This document shows positions 35,920 to 44,351 of a stretch of DNA of 64,000 bases, piece after piece. The DNA lies in assembly GCF_005405925.1 (NCBI RefSeq), contig NZ_BJHV01000001.1, positions 2,232,001 through 2,296,000 on the forward strand, written 5' to 3'. The position numbers and the translations under genes were made by a program. The stretch is from Streptomyces antimycoticus. Lineage in GTDB: Bacteria > Actinomycetota > Actinomycetes > Streptomycetales > Streptomycetaceae. Numbering within the stretch: the first letter of the stretch is position 1; the number at the start of each line of letters is the position of its first letter. The notes under the pieces are model-generated. The model was not told the origin of the DNA. It worked only from the letters and a program-made list of their open reading frames with translations, and searched no databases.

Positions 35920-37017
35920 TCACGAGAGGACTTCCCCCAGGCAGGGGTAGTCGGTGTAGCCGCGGTGGTCGCCGCGGTAGAACGTGGTCTCGTCGGCCTC
36001 GGCGAGCGGCGCGCCCAGGCGGAGGCGGTGCACGAGGTCGGGGTTGGAGATGAACAGCGTCCCGAACGAGAGGATGTCCGCCAGCCCGTCGTCGACCAGG
36101 CGCAGTTGCCGGGGGTCGGCGGGCCAGTCGTGGTGGGTCTCGTGCGGATTGAGCATGAACACTCCTGCCCAGTGCTCCCGCAGTTTCACCGTGAGGTCGC
36201 GGTGGCCCGGAAACTCGAATACGTGCAGGTAGGCCAGGCCGCGTGGCAGACCGTCGACCAGGGTCGGGTAGAGCTCGTGCAGATCCGGCTCTTCGAGGCC
36301 GAACGCGGTGCAGCCAGGGGAGATCCGCAGTGCGAGCCGCTCGGCTCCGATGCGCGCGGCGACGGCATCGACGAGGTCGAGCGGGAACCGGACGCGCCCG
36401 GCGACGCTGCCGCCGTAGCGGTCGGTGCGGCGGTTGGCGTTGCCGGAGAGGAACTGCTGAATGAGGTAACCGTAGGCTCCATGCAGTTCGACACCGTCGA
36501 ACCCGGCGTCGATCGCGTTCGCGGCCGCATCGGCGAAGTCGGCGATGGTATCCGCGATGCCCTGCATGGTCAGGGCTTGCGGTATCGGGTACGGCTTGCG
36601 CACGGCCGGTTCGCCGCCGTGGACGCGCACGACGCCTTCGGCGGCACACGCGGACGGCGCGAGCGGGTGCAGCCCGCCACCGAGGAGTTCGGGGTGGCTG
36701 TTACGACCGGCGTGCATGAGCTGTGCGTAGATCCGGCCGCCCGCGTCGTGCACGGCGTCGGTGACCGGGCGCCAGGACGCGACCTGCGCCGTGTCGTGCA
36801 GGCCGGGGGTGTCGGTATAGCCCTGGCCGACACGACTGGGTTGGGCGGCTTCGGCGACGATCAGCCCGGCCGTCGCGCGCTGCCGGTAGTACTCGGCCAT
36901 GAGCGGGGTCGCTGACAGGCCGTCGCCATAAGCGCGGCGGCGGGTCAGCGGGGCCATGGCGACACGGTTGGGCAGGGTAAGCGGTCCGATGGTGATCGGG
37001 TCGAATGCGTTGGGCAT
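35920..37017 (-). CDS. Old yellow enzyme-type ene-reductase
   Basis: 365 residues from ATG 37017. FMN-dependent TIM barrel of the OYE/NemA group: PITIGPLTLPNRVAMAPLTR, IYAQLMHAGRNSHPELL, DAGFDGVELHGAYGYLIQQF, RTDRYGGSVAGRVRFPLDLV. These enzymes reduce activated C=C bonds with NADPH. In the HGAYGYL motif the second substrate-binding residue, normally Asn or His, is Tyr, while the catalytic Tyr of GYL is kept. This should alter ligand hydrogen bonding. An Lrp-family gene lies directly upstream on the same strand with repeated sequences between. Confidence 0.88.
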   Translation of the reverse strand: MPNAFDPITIGPLTLPNRVAMAPLTRRRAYGDGLSATPLMAEYYRQRATAGLIVAEAAQPSRVGQGYTDTPGLHDTAQVASWRPVTDAVHDAGGRIYAQLMHAGRNSHPELLGGGLHPLAPSACAAEGVVRVHGGEPAVRKPYPIPQALTMQGIADTIADFADAAANAIDAGFDGVELHGAYGYLIQQFLSGNANRRTDRYGGSVAGRVRFPLDLVDAVAARIGAERLALRISPGCTAFGLEEPDLHELYPTLVDGLPRGLAYLHVFEFPGHRDLTVKLREHWAGVFMLNPHETHHDWPADPRQLRLVDDGLADILSFGTLFISNPDLVHRLRLGAPLAEADETTFYRGDHRGYTDYPCLGEVLS

Positions 37018-37105
37018 CGGGAGTTCTTTCTCGAAGGGATGTGTTCTCGTGCCCCGCCACAATCCCCTCGCGCTGAGCCCCGCGGCAGGAACACCGTTTC
37101 ACTGG

Positions 37106-37149
37106 GCGCTATCCGACACGAAGGGCCTCGTACGCAGCGCTATCCGACA
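37106..37149. promoter_or_regulatory. Two direct 13-base repeats between lrp-like and ene-reductase genes
   Basis: GCGCTATCCGACA occurs at 37106-37118 and again at 37137-37149, 31 bases apart (three helical turns). The second overlaps the stop of the Lrp-like gene. In front of the ene-reductase gene they could be binding sites for that regulator. Repeats are certain, role inferred. Confidence 0.45.
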
Positions 37150-38102
37150 ATCGGAGACGCCCCCTTGACCACCCGCATACTCGGCGCGGTCTCCACCGAC
37201 AGCAGCCCGGGCAATGCCGCCACCGAGCCCGTCAGATACTCGTACAGCGCCGTGCCAGTGGGGCACTGCACGCTCGCGTACAGGTTGGACACACCGGTGG
37301 TGGCAGCCGCGAAGCTCACCTGCGGATGCTCCGCCAGCGCCGCACCCGCGGCCGCCAGCTCACCCGGCGCGACCGTCAGCCACAACCCCGCCGACGTCCG
37401 CGACCCCAGCAACGCCGGGTCGACATCGACATCGAAGTACACCACCCCGCCCGAGCGCAGCTCCGCCAGCCGCCGCCGCACAATCGTCTGCGACCAGCCC
37501 GTCGCCGTGGCCAGCGACCGGAACCCGGCCCGCCCGTCCAGCGCGAGCGCCTCCAGCAACGCGTTGTCCTCCGTCGACAGTTCCACCGGCCCGATCACGC
37601 GTTTCGCCGCCGGCGGCGACAACTGCGCGCACTGCTCCGCCGTGAGCGGCCCGTTCTTCGTCAGCGGACTCTCACTTCCGCCGAAGAACAGGTGCAGCGC
37701 GCGGTGCGCACTCACCCCGGTGACCCGGGGCGTGCGGGGCAGGCGAGACAGCACGGTCGACTCCGCGGCCGGCGTGTCCGTCACCGCCTGAACCATGCAC
37801 AGGACCTCCGCGCCGCCCGAGGCGATCTGCACCCACGACGTCTCCGCCTGCTTCGCCAGCGCTCGCGCGAGCCCCGCCACCGCCTCCGGTACGCACCGCA
37901 CCCGCACCAGCCACAACTGCCGCCCCACCGCCTCCGGCCACACCGCACCGGTCACCCGAACGCCCGCCTCGTTCCGCAGCCGCGCGTACCGGCGCGCCAC
38001 TGTCTGGTCCGAAACCCCCAGCACCGCACCGACCAGCGAGAACGCGACCCGCCCATCGATCTGGAGCGCCTGCAGCAGCCCACGTTCAACCGCGTCCAAC
38101 AT
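37140..38102 (-). CDS. Double-domain Lrp/AsnC-family regulator
   Basis: 320 residues from ATG 38102 (ATG 38129 is possible). It contains two Lrp units: HTH 1 (LDAVERGLLQALQIDGRVAF, VSDQTVARRYARLRNEAGV) with its ligand domain, then HTH 2 (TEDNALLEALALDGRAGFRS, WSQTIVRRRLAELRSGGVV) with a second ligand domain. Streptomyces carry several such tandem Lrp proteins. Same strand as the ene-reductase, 122 bases apart, so it may control it through the direct repeats between. Effector unknown. Confidence 0.85.
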   Translation of the reverse strand: MLDAVERGLLQALQIDGRVAFSLVGAVLGVSDQTVARRYARLRNEAGVRVTGAVWPEAVGRQLWLVRVRCVPEAVAGLARALAKQAETSWVQIASGGAEVLCMVQAVTDTPAAESTVLSRLPRTPRVTGVSAHRALHLFFGGSESPLTKNGPLTAEQCAQLSPPAAKRVIGPVELSTEDNALLEALALDGRAGFRSLATATGWSQTIVRRRLAELRSGGVVYFDVDVDPALLGSRTSAGLWLTVAPGELAAAGAALAEHPQVSFAAATTGVSNLYASVQCPTGTALYEYLTGSVAALPGLLSVETAPSMRVVKGASPIVG

Positions 38103-38224
38103 GTGTCCCGTCCTACCGATCCGACTCATCCGGCGCGCCCCGTGGGCTCCCCGTACCGGCCACGCCTGATGGGCTCCGCTAACTACGTATCAGGGTTGAT
38201 GCTCCAGTCTCGACCGCCGTTGAG

Positions 38225-38320
38225 ACTGGCCTGGCCTTATACGACAGACCGCTGGCCGACGGGGGTGCTGTGCGTCGATGAGTTCGGCCCGCAACTCGGC
38301 CAAGGGTGGTTGACAAAGCC
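38225..38320 (+). pseudogene. IS630-type transposase scrap
   Basis: The frame VLCVDEFGPQLG matches the conserved VxCVDEFGP motif around the second catalytic Asp of IS630-family transposases. Nothing else of the gene is recognisable. Confidence 0.3.
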
Positions 38321-38407
38321 CAGCGACGGCGATCTTCGCGGGGGGTACGTGGGTCCGACGCGTCACGGTTACGGCCTGATCGACGGGGGCCGCATCCGAG
38401 GGTCAGG

Positions 38408-39144
38408 TCACCAGGGGACGACCCCGTTGTCGTCGAAGAGCTGGCCGGTCGGGCCGTCGTCCGGCAGGGTCGCCAGCCGGATGGCGATCGCCGCGCCCTG
38501 CTCGGGGTCTGGGTCCCGCTGAATCCGTTGAGGTCGGTGGCCACGTAACCAGGGCAGGCGTTGTTGATCAGGATGCCGGTGCCGCTCAGCTCCTTGGCGT
38601 ACTGGATGGTGATGGCGTTGAGGTAGGTCTTCGTCGGCGCGTAGGCCCCGCTGATCCCCCCGAGGTCGACACCGGGCGTGGTCTGCAGGGTCAGGGAGCC
38701 GACATGGCTGGACTGGTTGACGATCCGCGGGTGCGCCGAACGGCGCAGCAACGGCAGCATCGCATTGGTGACCCTGATGACGCCGATGCCGTTGGTCTCC
38801 ACCAGCCGCCGCACGGTGTCGAGGTCGAGGGTCGAGGGTTCCTCCGGCCAGCCGCCGGCCACGCCGGCGTTGTTGACCAGTACGTCCAGCCGCCCCGCAC
38901 GCTCCTCGATCAGTTGCACCGCGGCGATCACGCTCTCGTCGTCGGTCACGTCCAGAGGCACGCCGAAGGCGTCGGCACCAGCCGCGCGCAACTTCGCCAC
39001 GGCGTCCTCCCGGCGCTGCTCGTCCCGGGCGCCGACGCCGACACTCCAGCCCCGCGCACCGAGCCCGGCCGCGATCTCGTACCCGATTCCCTTGTTCGCG
39101 CCAGTGACCAGCGCGATCGTTTTCTCGTTCACGACAGCGAGCAT
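38408..39144 (-). pseudogene. SDR oxidoreductase with a 3' frameshift
   Basis: Good SDR sequence from ATG 39144: IALVTGANKGIGYEIAAGLG, DVLVNNAGVAGG, YAPTKTYLNAITIQYA, NNACPGYVATDLNGF. After that the reading frame slips; the expected end continues in another frame as QGAAIAIRLATLPDDGPTG and FDDNGVVPW followed by a stop at 38408. A single indel near 38520 explains it, so the gene is either recently broken or contains a sequencing error. Divergent from a LysR gene, its probable regulator. Confidence 0.75.
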
Positions 39145-39237
39145 GCCCGCGCTGCGGCCGGGCACCAACACCTACTCGGTCGTGCAGAAATACCCGAACG
39201 ATATCGATCAGCCGTGAGCCGTCATTAGCCTGGGCGC

Positions 39238-40077
39238 ATGGAAATACGCGAGCTGCGGTACTTCGTCGCCGTCGCCGAGGAGCTGCACTTCGGCAAGGCT
39301 GCCCAGCGCCTTGGGATAGCCCAGCCGCCCCTGTCCCGCACGATCACCCAGCTCGAACGGCGGCTCGGAATCGCACTGCTGGAACGCACCAGCCGCAAGG
39401 TCACGCTCACCGAGGCCGGAGCCGTGCTGCTGGCCGAAGGACACGCGATCCTCAGCGCGGTGACCGCGGCTGAGCGGCATACTCAACAGGCCGCGACAGC
39501 ACACCCCAGCCTCGTCCTCGCCGTCAAAACCGGCACCGCCGGCGAGCTGCTGACCAAACTGCTCGACGCCTACGCCGCGGAACCCGGCGCAGCCACCGTC
39601 GATCTGCTGCTCTGCGAGGCACACCAGCACCAGCAGCTGCTGCAGGACGGGCAAGCCGACGTGGCGCTGCTCCACCTGCCCTTCGACTCAGCAGCCGGGC
39701 TCGACACCGAAACCCTGTACACAGAGGGACAGGTTGCGATCCTGCCGGCCGCACACCCGCTCGCCGGCCGCTCCCAGGTCCGGATGGCCGACATCACCAC
39801 CCTGCCAACCCTCCCGATGGCCCGCTGGCCCGGCCCCGGCGGCAGCTACCCAGAAGGACCGGGCGCAGAGGTACGGAACCTGACGCAGCTCTTTCAGCTG
39901 ATCGCGCTTGGCCGTACCACCGTGGTCATTCCCGAGTCCGCCGCCGCCGACCTGCGCCGGGACCTCGCCGCCGTGCCGGTCCTGGATGCCCCGCCCGTGA
40001 CAACGGTGATCGCCTGGCCGCCGCGCAGCCGCCTTCGTGCAGTTGCCGACCTGATCCGCGTGGCAACACGTCTTTGA
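39238..40077 (+). CDS. LysR-family transcriptional regulator
   Basis: 279 residues from ATG 39238. Winged helix-turn-helix at residues 1-60 (MEIRELRYFVAVAEELHFGK, QPPLSRTITQLERRLGIALLERT), then a shortened periplasmic-binding-type effector domain. It is divergent from the frameshifted SDR gene, so that enzyme was probably its target. The 93-base gap contains no palindrome as clear as the one at 26845. Effector unknown. Confidence 0.9.
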   Translation: MEIRELRYFVAVAEELHFGKAAQRLGIAQPPLSRTITQLERRLGIALLERTSRKVTLTEAGAVLLAEGHAILSAVTAAERHTQQAATAHPSLVLAVKTGTAGELLTKLLDAYAAEPGAATVDLLLCEAHQHQQLLQDGQADVALLHLPFDSAAGLDTETLYTEGQVAILPAAHPLAGRSQVRMADITTLPTLPMARWPGPGGSYPEGPGAEVRNLTQLFQLIALGRTTVVIPESAAADLRRDLAAVPVLDAPPVTTVIAWPPRSRLRAVADLIRVATRL

Positions 40078-40470
40078 ACCCGGACGAGGAGGGCGGGAGC
40101 CGGATTGCCCAGGATGTCCCGGGCCTGGAGGTGCGTGCGGATGGACCCGGCGAAGGTGGGGGCCTGGGCCGCGGCGTGGATCGCTCCCGGCCGGCCCTGA
40201 GATTCCGGTTCCGGCGGCGAGTTCGTCGTGGAGGGTGGTGAGGGTGTCGGCGGTAGCCCGGGCGGTTTCGATGTCGAGTAGCTCGTGGATGCCGCCGCGG
40301 CCGCGGGCTCATGGTGGAGTCGGGTATGGGAACTGTCCGAATGCCTGCTGCATCAAGGCTCACGCGTCGGCCGGTCCACGGCATAGGCGGCCCAGTCGTT
40401 GGCTGATGCTTTGTGAGCGACCGGGAAACCCATGCGACCGCTGTCGGCGGGCGGTGCGAGACTCAGCCCC
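40078..40470. other. Region without a recognised gene
   Basis: The minus strand contains a short helical-looking frame (HELLDIETARATADTLTTLH) and the phrase RTHLQARDILGNPAP, but I cannot link these to a family and there is no intact start or end. Probably the residue of another gene. Confidence 0.4.
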
Positions 40471-41064
40471 ATGAAGCCCAATGACCCTAAAGATGACCTG
40501 CACCGCTACCTCAAGGCAGCCCGCGAAGCCGTCGTCTGGAAGCTGGACGGACTGTCCGAGTACGACGTCCGCCGCCCCCTGACACCGACCGGCACCAACC
40601 TTCTCGGCCTCGTCAAGCACCTCGCCAGCGTCGAACTCGGGTACTTCGGCCCAACCTTCGGCCGCCCGCACAACGAATCCCTCCCCTGGCACGAGGAGAA
40701 CGCCGAGCCCAACTCGGACATGTGGGCACCCGCCGACGAGTCGCGCGAGGATATCCTCAGCCTCTACCACCGCGCCTGGGCGCACGCGGACGCGACGATC
40801 GAGGCGCTGCCACTCGATGCGATGGGCCACGTCGCGTGGTGGGGCGACAACGACGGCGTGACGCTTCAGCGGATCATGCTGCATATGACGGCCGAGACGA
40901 ACCGTCACGCCGGCCACGCCGACATCGTCCGCGAACTGATCGACGGCAAGGTTGGCATGCGGGAAACCAACAGCAACATGGATGGTGGCGACGCGGCCTG
41001 GTACGAGGAGTACTGGAACAAGCTGGAGGCGTCTGCCAAGGAGGCGCAGGCCAAGCCGAGCTGA
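40471..41064 (+). CDS. DinB/DUF664-family protein
   Basis: 197 residues from ATG 40471. Four-helix bundle with the spaced metal ligands of the DinB superfamily: LGLVKHLASVELGYFG (first His), ADATIEALPL, and MLHMTAETNRHAGHADIVRE (two His on the third helix). Family members bind a divalent metal and include mycothiol- or bacillithiol-dependent transferases. A thiol transferase role is plausible in an actinomycete but not shown. It is complete, and no operon partner is evident. Confidence 0.85.
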   Translation: MKPNDPKDDLHRYLKAAREAVVWKLDGLSEYDVRRPLTPTGTNLLGLVKHLASVELGYFGPTFGRPHNESLPWHEENAEPNSDMWAPADESREDILSLYHRAWAHADATIEALPLDAMGHVAWWGDNDGVTLQRIMLHMTAETNRHAGHADIVRELIDGKVGMRETNSNMDGGDAAWYEEYWNKLEASAKEAQAKPS

Positions 41065-41139
41065 ACGGAGTTCGTTCGGGGAGGTGGGGGCTTGCTTTGG
41101 CAGCTCGCGTTGTTGCCACCTCCCCACCCCCATCTCATG

Positions 41140-41500
41140 TCGAGCATCCGGGCGAGGATCGCGGCGGGCACTTCCGTTCTCGCTGTCGATGGTGCTGAGC
41201 GGGCCGGTCCAGCGGACGGTGGCGTAGGTCAGGTCACGGGAATGCCGCTGCTGTACCGACCAGCGGACGAAGCGGCCGGTCTCGTCGCGGTAGCTGACCG
41301 TGGGGTCGGCCATCCAGCGTTCCAGGTCCGTCTGGGTGCAGGTCCCCAGTGTGAGCCCTCCGCCGCCGGGCCAGTCGAGGAGGTTTGTCGCCCCCGGCGA
41401 CGCGCGCCGCTGACCCGGCTGCCACAGCCGTGCCCTGCCGTGGAACCACACCACGGCCAGACGCGTACCGCTGCCCGCCACCGCTCCGGGCGCCCACGCC
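41140..41500 (-). pseudogene. XerC/D-like site-specific recombinase fragment
   Basis: Minus-strand frames read GATNLLDWPGGGGLTLGTCT then QTDLERWMADPTVSYRDETG, RFVRWSVQQRHSRDLTY, VRWTGPLSTIDSEN, matching the N-terminal core-binding region of a Streptomyces tyrosine recombinase. The catalytic domain is gone. It ends about 35 bases before the leader peptide described next. Confidence 0.6.
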
Positions 41501-41522
41501 GCCCGGGGCACAGTCGGTCCGC

Positions 41523-41528
41523 TATTAT
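41523..41528 (+). promoter_or_regulatory. Possible -10 box for a leaderless leader peptide
   Basis: TATTAT, unusual in this GC-rich DNA, lies six to seven bases before the ATG of the short leader ORF, so transcription could begin at or next to the start codon. No good -35 element is visible. Confidence 0.35.
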
Positions 41529-41534
41529 CAAGGC

Positions 41535-41573
41535 ATGTGCTGCTGTGCTCCCATGACAACAACCGCCGCTTAG
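41535..41573 (+). CDS. Twelve-residue Cys-rich leader peptide
   Basis: ATG TGC TGC TGT GCT CCC ATG ACA ACA ACC GCC GCT TAG encodes MCCCAPMTTTAA. Three consecutive Cys codons, a run of Thr codons and a stop inside the loop of the first of three hairpins make it look like an attenuator leader. Actinobacteria are known to use poly-Cys upstream ORFs for cysteine-responsive attenuation, and leader ORFs with hairpins also control drug-resistance genes by ribosome stalling. It precedes a P-loop kinase gene by 143 bases. Too short for homology; called from context only. Confidence 0.5.
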   Translation: MCCCAPMTTTAA

Positions 41574-41628
41574 CGGCGGTACCGCGGTTCCTGTAACCGC
41601 GGCCATTGCCTGCCCCCGCATGGGGCAG
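41562..41628 (+). promoter_or_regulatory. Three consecutive hairpins, probable attenuator
   Basis: Hairpin 1: ACCGCCGC-TTA-GCGGCGGT (41562-41580), overlapping the end of the leader ORF. Hairpin 2: CCGCGGTT-CCTGT-AACCGCGG (41582-41602). Hairpin 3: CTGCCCC-CGCAT-GGGGCAG (41610-41628). The 3' arm of hairpin 1 (GCGGT) can also pair with the 3' arm of hairpin 2 (ACCGC), so the structures compete. A ribosome finishing the leader would melt hairpin 1; one stalled on the Cys codons would not. All stems are perfect. Confidence 0.6.
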
Positions 41629-41715
41629 TGCCAGGACGTACCGCCGGATCAGTGTCCTGCCGGCAGTCACTCGTATTCCTGTGACGCCGGGTCGTCCTGC
41701 CTGATCAGGGAAGTC

Positions 41716-42318
41716 ATGTCTCAGTCGCAGCGTTTCGATTCACAGCATCCGCATGCAGCCGGACCCAGCGTTACGCAACACCCACGTGCTGCCATCCTGC
41801 TCCTGATGGTCGGTCTCCCCGGCGCTGGGAAAACCACCCGCGCCAAAGAGCTCGCCGCAACCCACCGGGCGCTGCGGCTGACCCCAGATCACTGGATGAT
41901 CCCGCTGTTCGGCGATTCGATGGCCGACGGCAAGCGCTGGGTGCTCGAAGGGCGGCTCATCTCGGTCGCCCTACAGGCGCTGAGGCTGGGGACCAGCGTC
42001 GTGCTCGACTTCGGGCTCTGGAGCCGCGATGAACGGTCGGCGCTGCGCTGGCTGGCCCGGTCGGTCGGGGCATCATGCCAGGTGGTGTATCTGCCCGTGG
42101 ACAAGGACGTCCAGCTCGCCCGCGTCGCGCACCGCCAGGACACAACACCGCATCAAACGTTCCCGATGAGCGAGGCCGACCTGGATGCCTGGCGGGAGCA
42201 GTTCCAGGTGCCTGACGCCGCCGAACTCGACGGCGGCGAGATTCCCGCCCCACCGGCGGGCTGGCCGGGCTGGCCGGAGTGGGCGGCAGACAAATGGCCC
42301 TCGTGTACCGACAGCTAA
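41716..42318 (+). CDS. P-loop kinase-like ATP-binding protein
   Basis: 200 residues from ATG 41716 (AGGG upstream); the open frame reaches back to 41620 but through the hairpins. Walker A MVGLPGAGKTT (residues 31-41), a DHWMIPLFGD lid-type segment, Walker-B-like VVLDFGLWSRDERSALRWLA, then VVYLPVDKDVQLARV and RVAHRQDTTPHQTF. This is the compact AAA_33/zeta-toxin-like kinase fold that includes small-molecule phosphotransferases such as chloramphenicol phosphotransferase. With an attenuator-like leader, antibiotic modification is a reasonable but unproven idea. Substrate unknown. Confidence 0.75.
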   Translation: MSQSQRFDSQHPHAAGPSVTQHPRAAILLLMVGLPGAGKTTRAKELAATHRALRLTPDHWMIPLFGDSMADGKRWVLEGRLISVALQALRLGTSVVLDFGLWSRDERSALRWLARSVGASCQVVYLPVDKDVQLARVAHRQDTTPHQTFPMSEADLDAWREQFQVPDAAELDGGEIPAPPAGWPGWPEWAADKWPSCTDS

Positions 42319-42724
42319 CCTGGCCGGGCCGCCAATCGGTCACCGACCTTCGGTGATCACGCTCAACCCGCTGCGACTGGCCGGAGACTCGCTTCCGCCT
42401 CGCGGCTTCCGGTCCGAGAAGTACCCGATAGCGTCGCAGGCAGGCGTCACACGGTGACGCCTGCTGAACGCGAACGCCTCCGCCACACCCTCGTGCGGCT
42501 CCGGGGCGAGCAGTACCGGATGTCCGAGCGTTTCCGGTTACCGAGCGGGCTGTCGCCGGCGTACCAGACAGCCCCGTACTCCGGACAGCGGAACCGGAGC
42601 CACGGGTGCCTCCGGCCCTCGACCAGAGCCGGGTATGCCTCCCCGGTTATGTTCTTCGCGGTCCGGCAAGAGGGCCGCTGGCCTCCGGCCCGGCATGACT
42701 GTTCCCCCCTGTCGAAGGGATGAC

Positions 42725-43335
42725 CTGGGAGCCGTCTTCGACAAGCTGGCCGCAGAGTTCGGCACCGTCCAGGTCATCGTGGACCAGCCCGCCTCGATCG
42801 GCGCCCTGCCCTGACCGTCGCCCGGGACGCGGGCTGCAAGGTCGCCTACCTACCCGGGCTCGCGATGCGGCGGATCGCCGACCTCTACCCGGGTGAGGCG
42901 AAGACCGACGCGAAGGACGCCGCGGTGATCGCGGACGCCGCCCGGACGATGCCACACACCCCGCGCTCGCTGGAACCGACCGACGAGATCACCGCCGAGC
43001 TGACTGTGCTGGTGGGCTTCGACCAGGATCTCGCGGCCGAGGCCACCCGCACCTCCAAACGGATACGAGGCCTGCTCACCCAGTTCCACCCCAGCCTGGA
43101 GCGGGTCCTCGGCCCGCGTCTGGGCCATCAGCCCGTGACCTGGCTGCTGGAACGCTACGGATCCCCGGCCGCCCTGCGAAAGGCCGGCCGACGCAGGCCG
43201 GCTGAGGTGATCCGGCCCAAGGCCCCACGCATCACACAAGCTCTTCTCCGCCTGGCCCGACACCGCATCAGCGTGCTGTTCGCCATGCTCCGCGGCGGCA
43301 TCTTCTACCAACCCGGACCACCCCGCCTCATTTGA
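42725..43335 (+). pseudogene. IS110-family transposase remnant
   Basis: Frames read VFDKLAAEFGTVQVIVDQPA, then after a frame change VARDAGCKVAYLPGLAMRRI and ADLYPGEAKTDAKDAAVIAD, the DEDD-type IS110 catalytic domain. The C-terminus ITQALLRLARHRISVLFAML and RGGIFYQP is joined directly after RPKAP, so most of the Transposase_20 domain is deleted. The first Asp and the N-terminus are also missing. Confidence 0.75.
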
Positions 43336-43469
43336 CGAAAGACGGAGGGGGTGGCTGGTACCGGAGTGGTGACCCTGCACCCGCCGATCCACCGCACGGG
43401 TACCGGATCACTCCGGGCAGGGAGGCTTCGGGCATGTGTTTCTCACTCACGCCGTGATGGGTTCCTAGC

Positions 43470-43755
43470 TCAGAGCGCCCGCAGGCCGTGCTCCCTGAAC
43501 TGCTCGCGCACCCGTTCCGTCAGGTCCGGGGGCGGCGCGGGTGTGTCGCGCAGGGGGAAGGGGATCCCCAGCGCGTCGTACTTATGGGCGCCCAGCTTGT
43601 GGAACGGCAGGATGTCCACCCGGTCGAGGTTGCCCAGACCGGCGAGGAACCCGCCGAGCCCGTCGACGGCCAACGAGTCGTCGGTCCAGCCGGGCACGAG
43701 GACATAGCGGATCCACACCGGAACGCCGAGCCGGTCCAGGCGGGTGGCGAAGCTG
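43470..43755 (-). pseudogene. Pyruvate formate-lyase activating enzyme, C-terminal fragment
   Basis: The frame WIRYVLVPGWTDDSLAVDGL, then LGNLDRVDILPFHKLGAHKY and ALGIPFPLRDTPAPPPD matches the C-terminal third of the radical-SAM activase PflA, with its natural stop at 43470. The iron-sulfur CxxxCxxC motif and N-terminus are missing. Upstream it is joined directly, out of frame, to the N-terminus of pyruvate formate-lyase, so a single deletion removed the space between. Confidence 0.75.
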
Positions 43756-43756
43756 A

Positions 43757-44076
43757 GGGTCGGTCTGAAGGCCGACGATCAGCTCCCGGTCGCGGTCGAT
43801 GAAGCCAGGGGCGTGCGAGATGATCGTGGACGGGGTGGCGGTGTCCACGTCGTAGACGCCCCGTCGCCGCTCCTCGGGGAACGGGGCGGCCACCTTGCCC
43901 CAGACGGCTAGCGTGCGCTCGGTCGGCCCGGCCAGGAACGTGGAATCGCCGTCGTACGGGGTGTAGTTGGCCTGGATGAAGTCACGCACGTCGACCTGGC
44001 CCCGCCAGCGCGTACCGCTGAAGCCTCGCCATGCCTCGGTCGCCGCCCGGTGCCCGTCTGTCACCGTCACCGTCAT
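43757..44076 (-). pseudogene. Pyruvate formate-lyase, N-terminal fragment
   Basis: From ATG 44076: DGHRAATEAWRGFSGTRWRG, VDVRDFIQANYTPYDGD, FLAGPTERTLAVWGKV, GVYDVDTATPSTIISHAPGF, IDRDRELIVGLQTD. This is the start of formate acetyltransferase (PflB). After GLQTD the sequence enters the PflA C-terminus in another frame. Some 650 residues, including the glycyl-radical site, are gone. A Dev-box-like palindrome remains 121 bases upstream, so it was probably an OsdR target. Confidence 0.78.
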
Positions 44077-44196
44077 CGCCGGTCTCTCCCTCACTCCGCC
44101 CGCGGAACTTCTGCGCTTCGCATGCTCGTCGCTCGCGATGGCCGCCTGGAGGGCCTCTCGGCGCACCTGTGGCGCGCCATCCGTCCCTCTTATGCC

Positions 44197-44210
44197 GGGC
44201 TGCAGGTCCC
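44197..44210. promoter_or_regulatory. Dev-box-like site upstream of the broken pflB
   Basis: GGGCT-GCAG-GTCCC, one base off GGGnC-N4-GnCCC, lies upstream of the minus-strand pflB fragment. The same imperfect left half occurs at 31422. Confidence 0.35.
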
Positions 44211-44298
44211 TGCCGGGACGGCCCCCCTTCCCATCGCCTGCCCTCAGGACGCGCCCATGGGCTGCTCCGCAGCCTGGTCTGTGGCAGCGCAAACGGCC

Positions 44299-44330
44299 GG
44301 GGCACCTCCGCCAACGAGCGGAGGTGCCCC
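44299..44330 (-). terminator. Strong hairpin terminator
   Basis: GGGGCACCTCCGC-CAACGA-GCGGAGGTGCCCC, a perfect 13-bp stem with a 6-base loop, lies 22 bases beyond the stop of the minus-strand DoxX gene. No U-run, as is usual for Streptomyces. Confidence 0.7.
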
Positions 44331-44351
44331 GGTCCGAGGAGCATCCGGCCC

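Noticed and set aside
42454..42723. Small ORF after the P-loop kinase (starts TPAERERLRHTLVRLRG)
   Set aside because: The first 28 residues look protein-like, but the rest is Pro/Arg-rich and family-less; probably a truncated scrap before the IS110 remnant.
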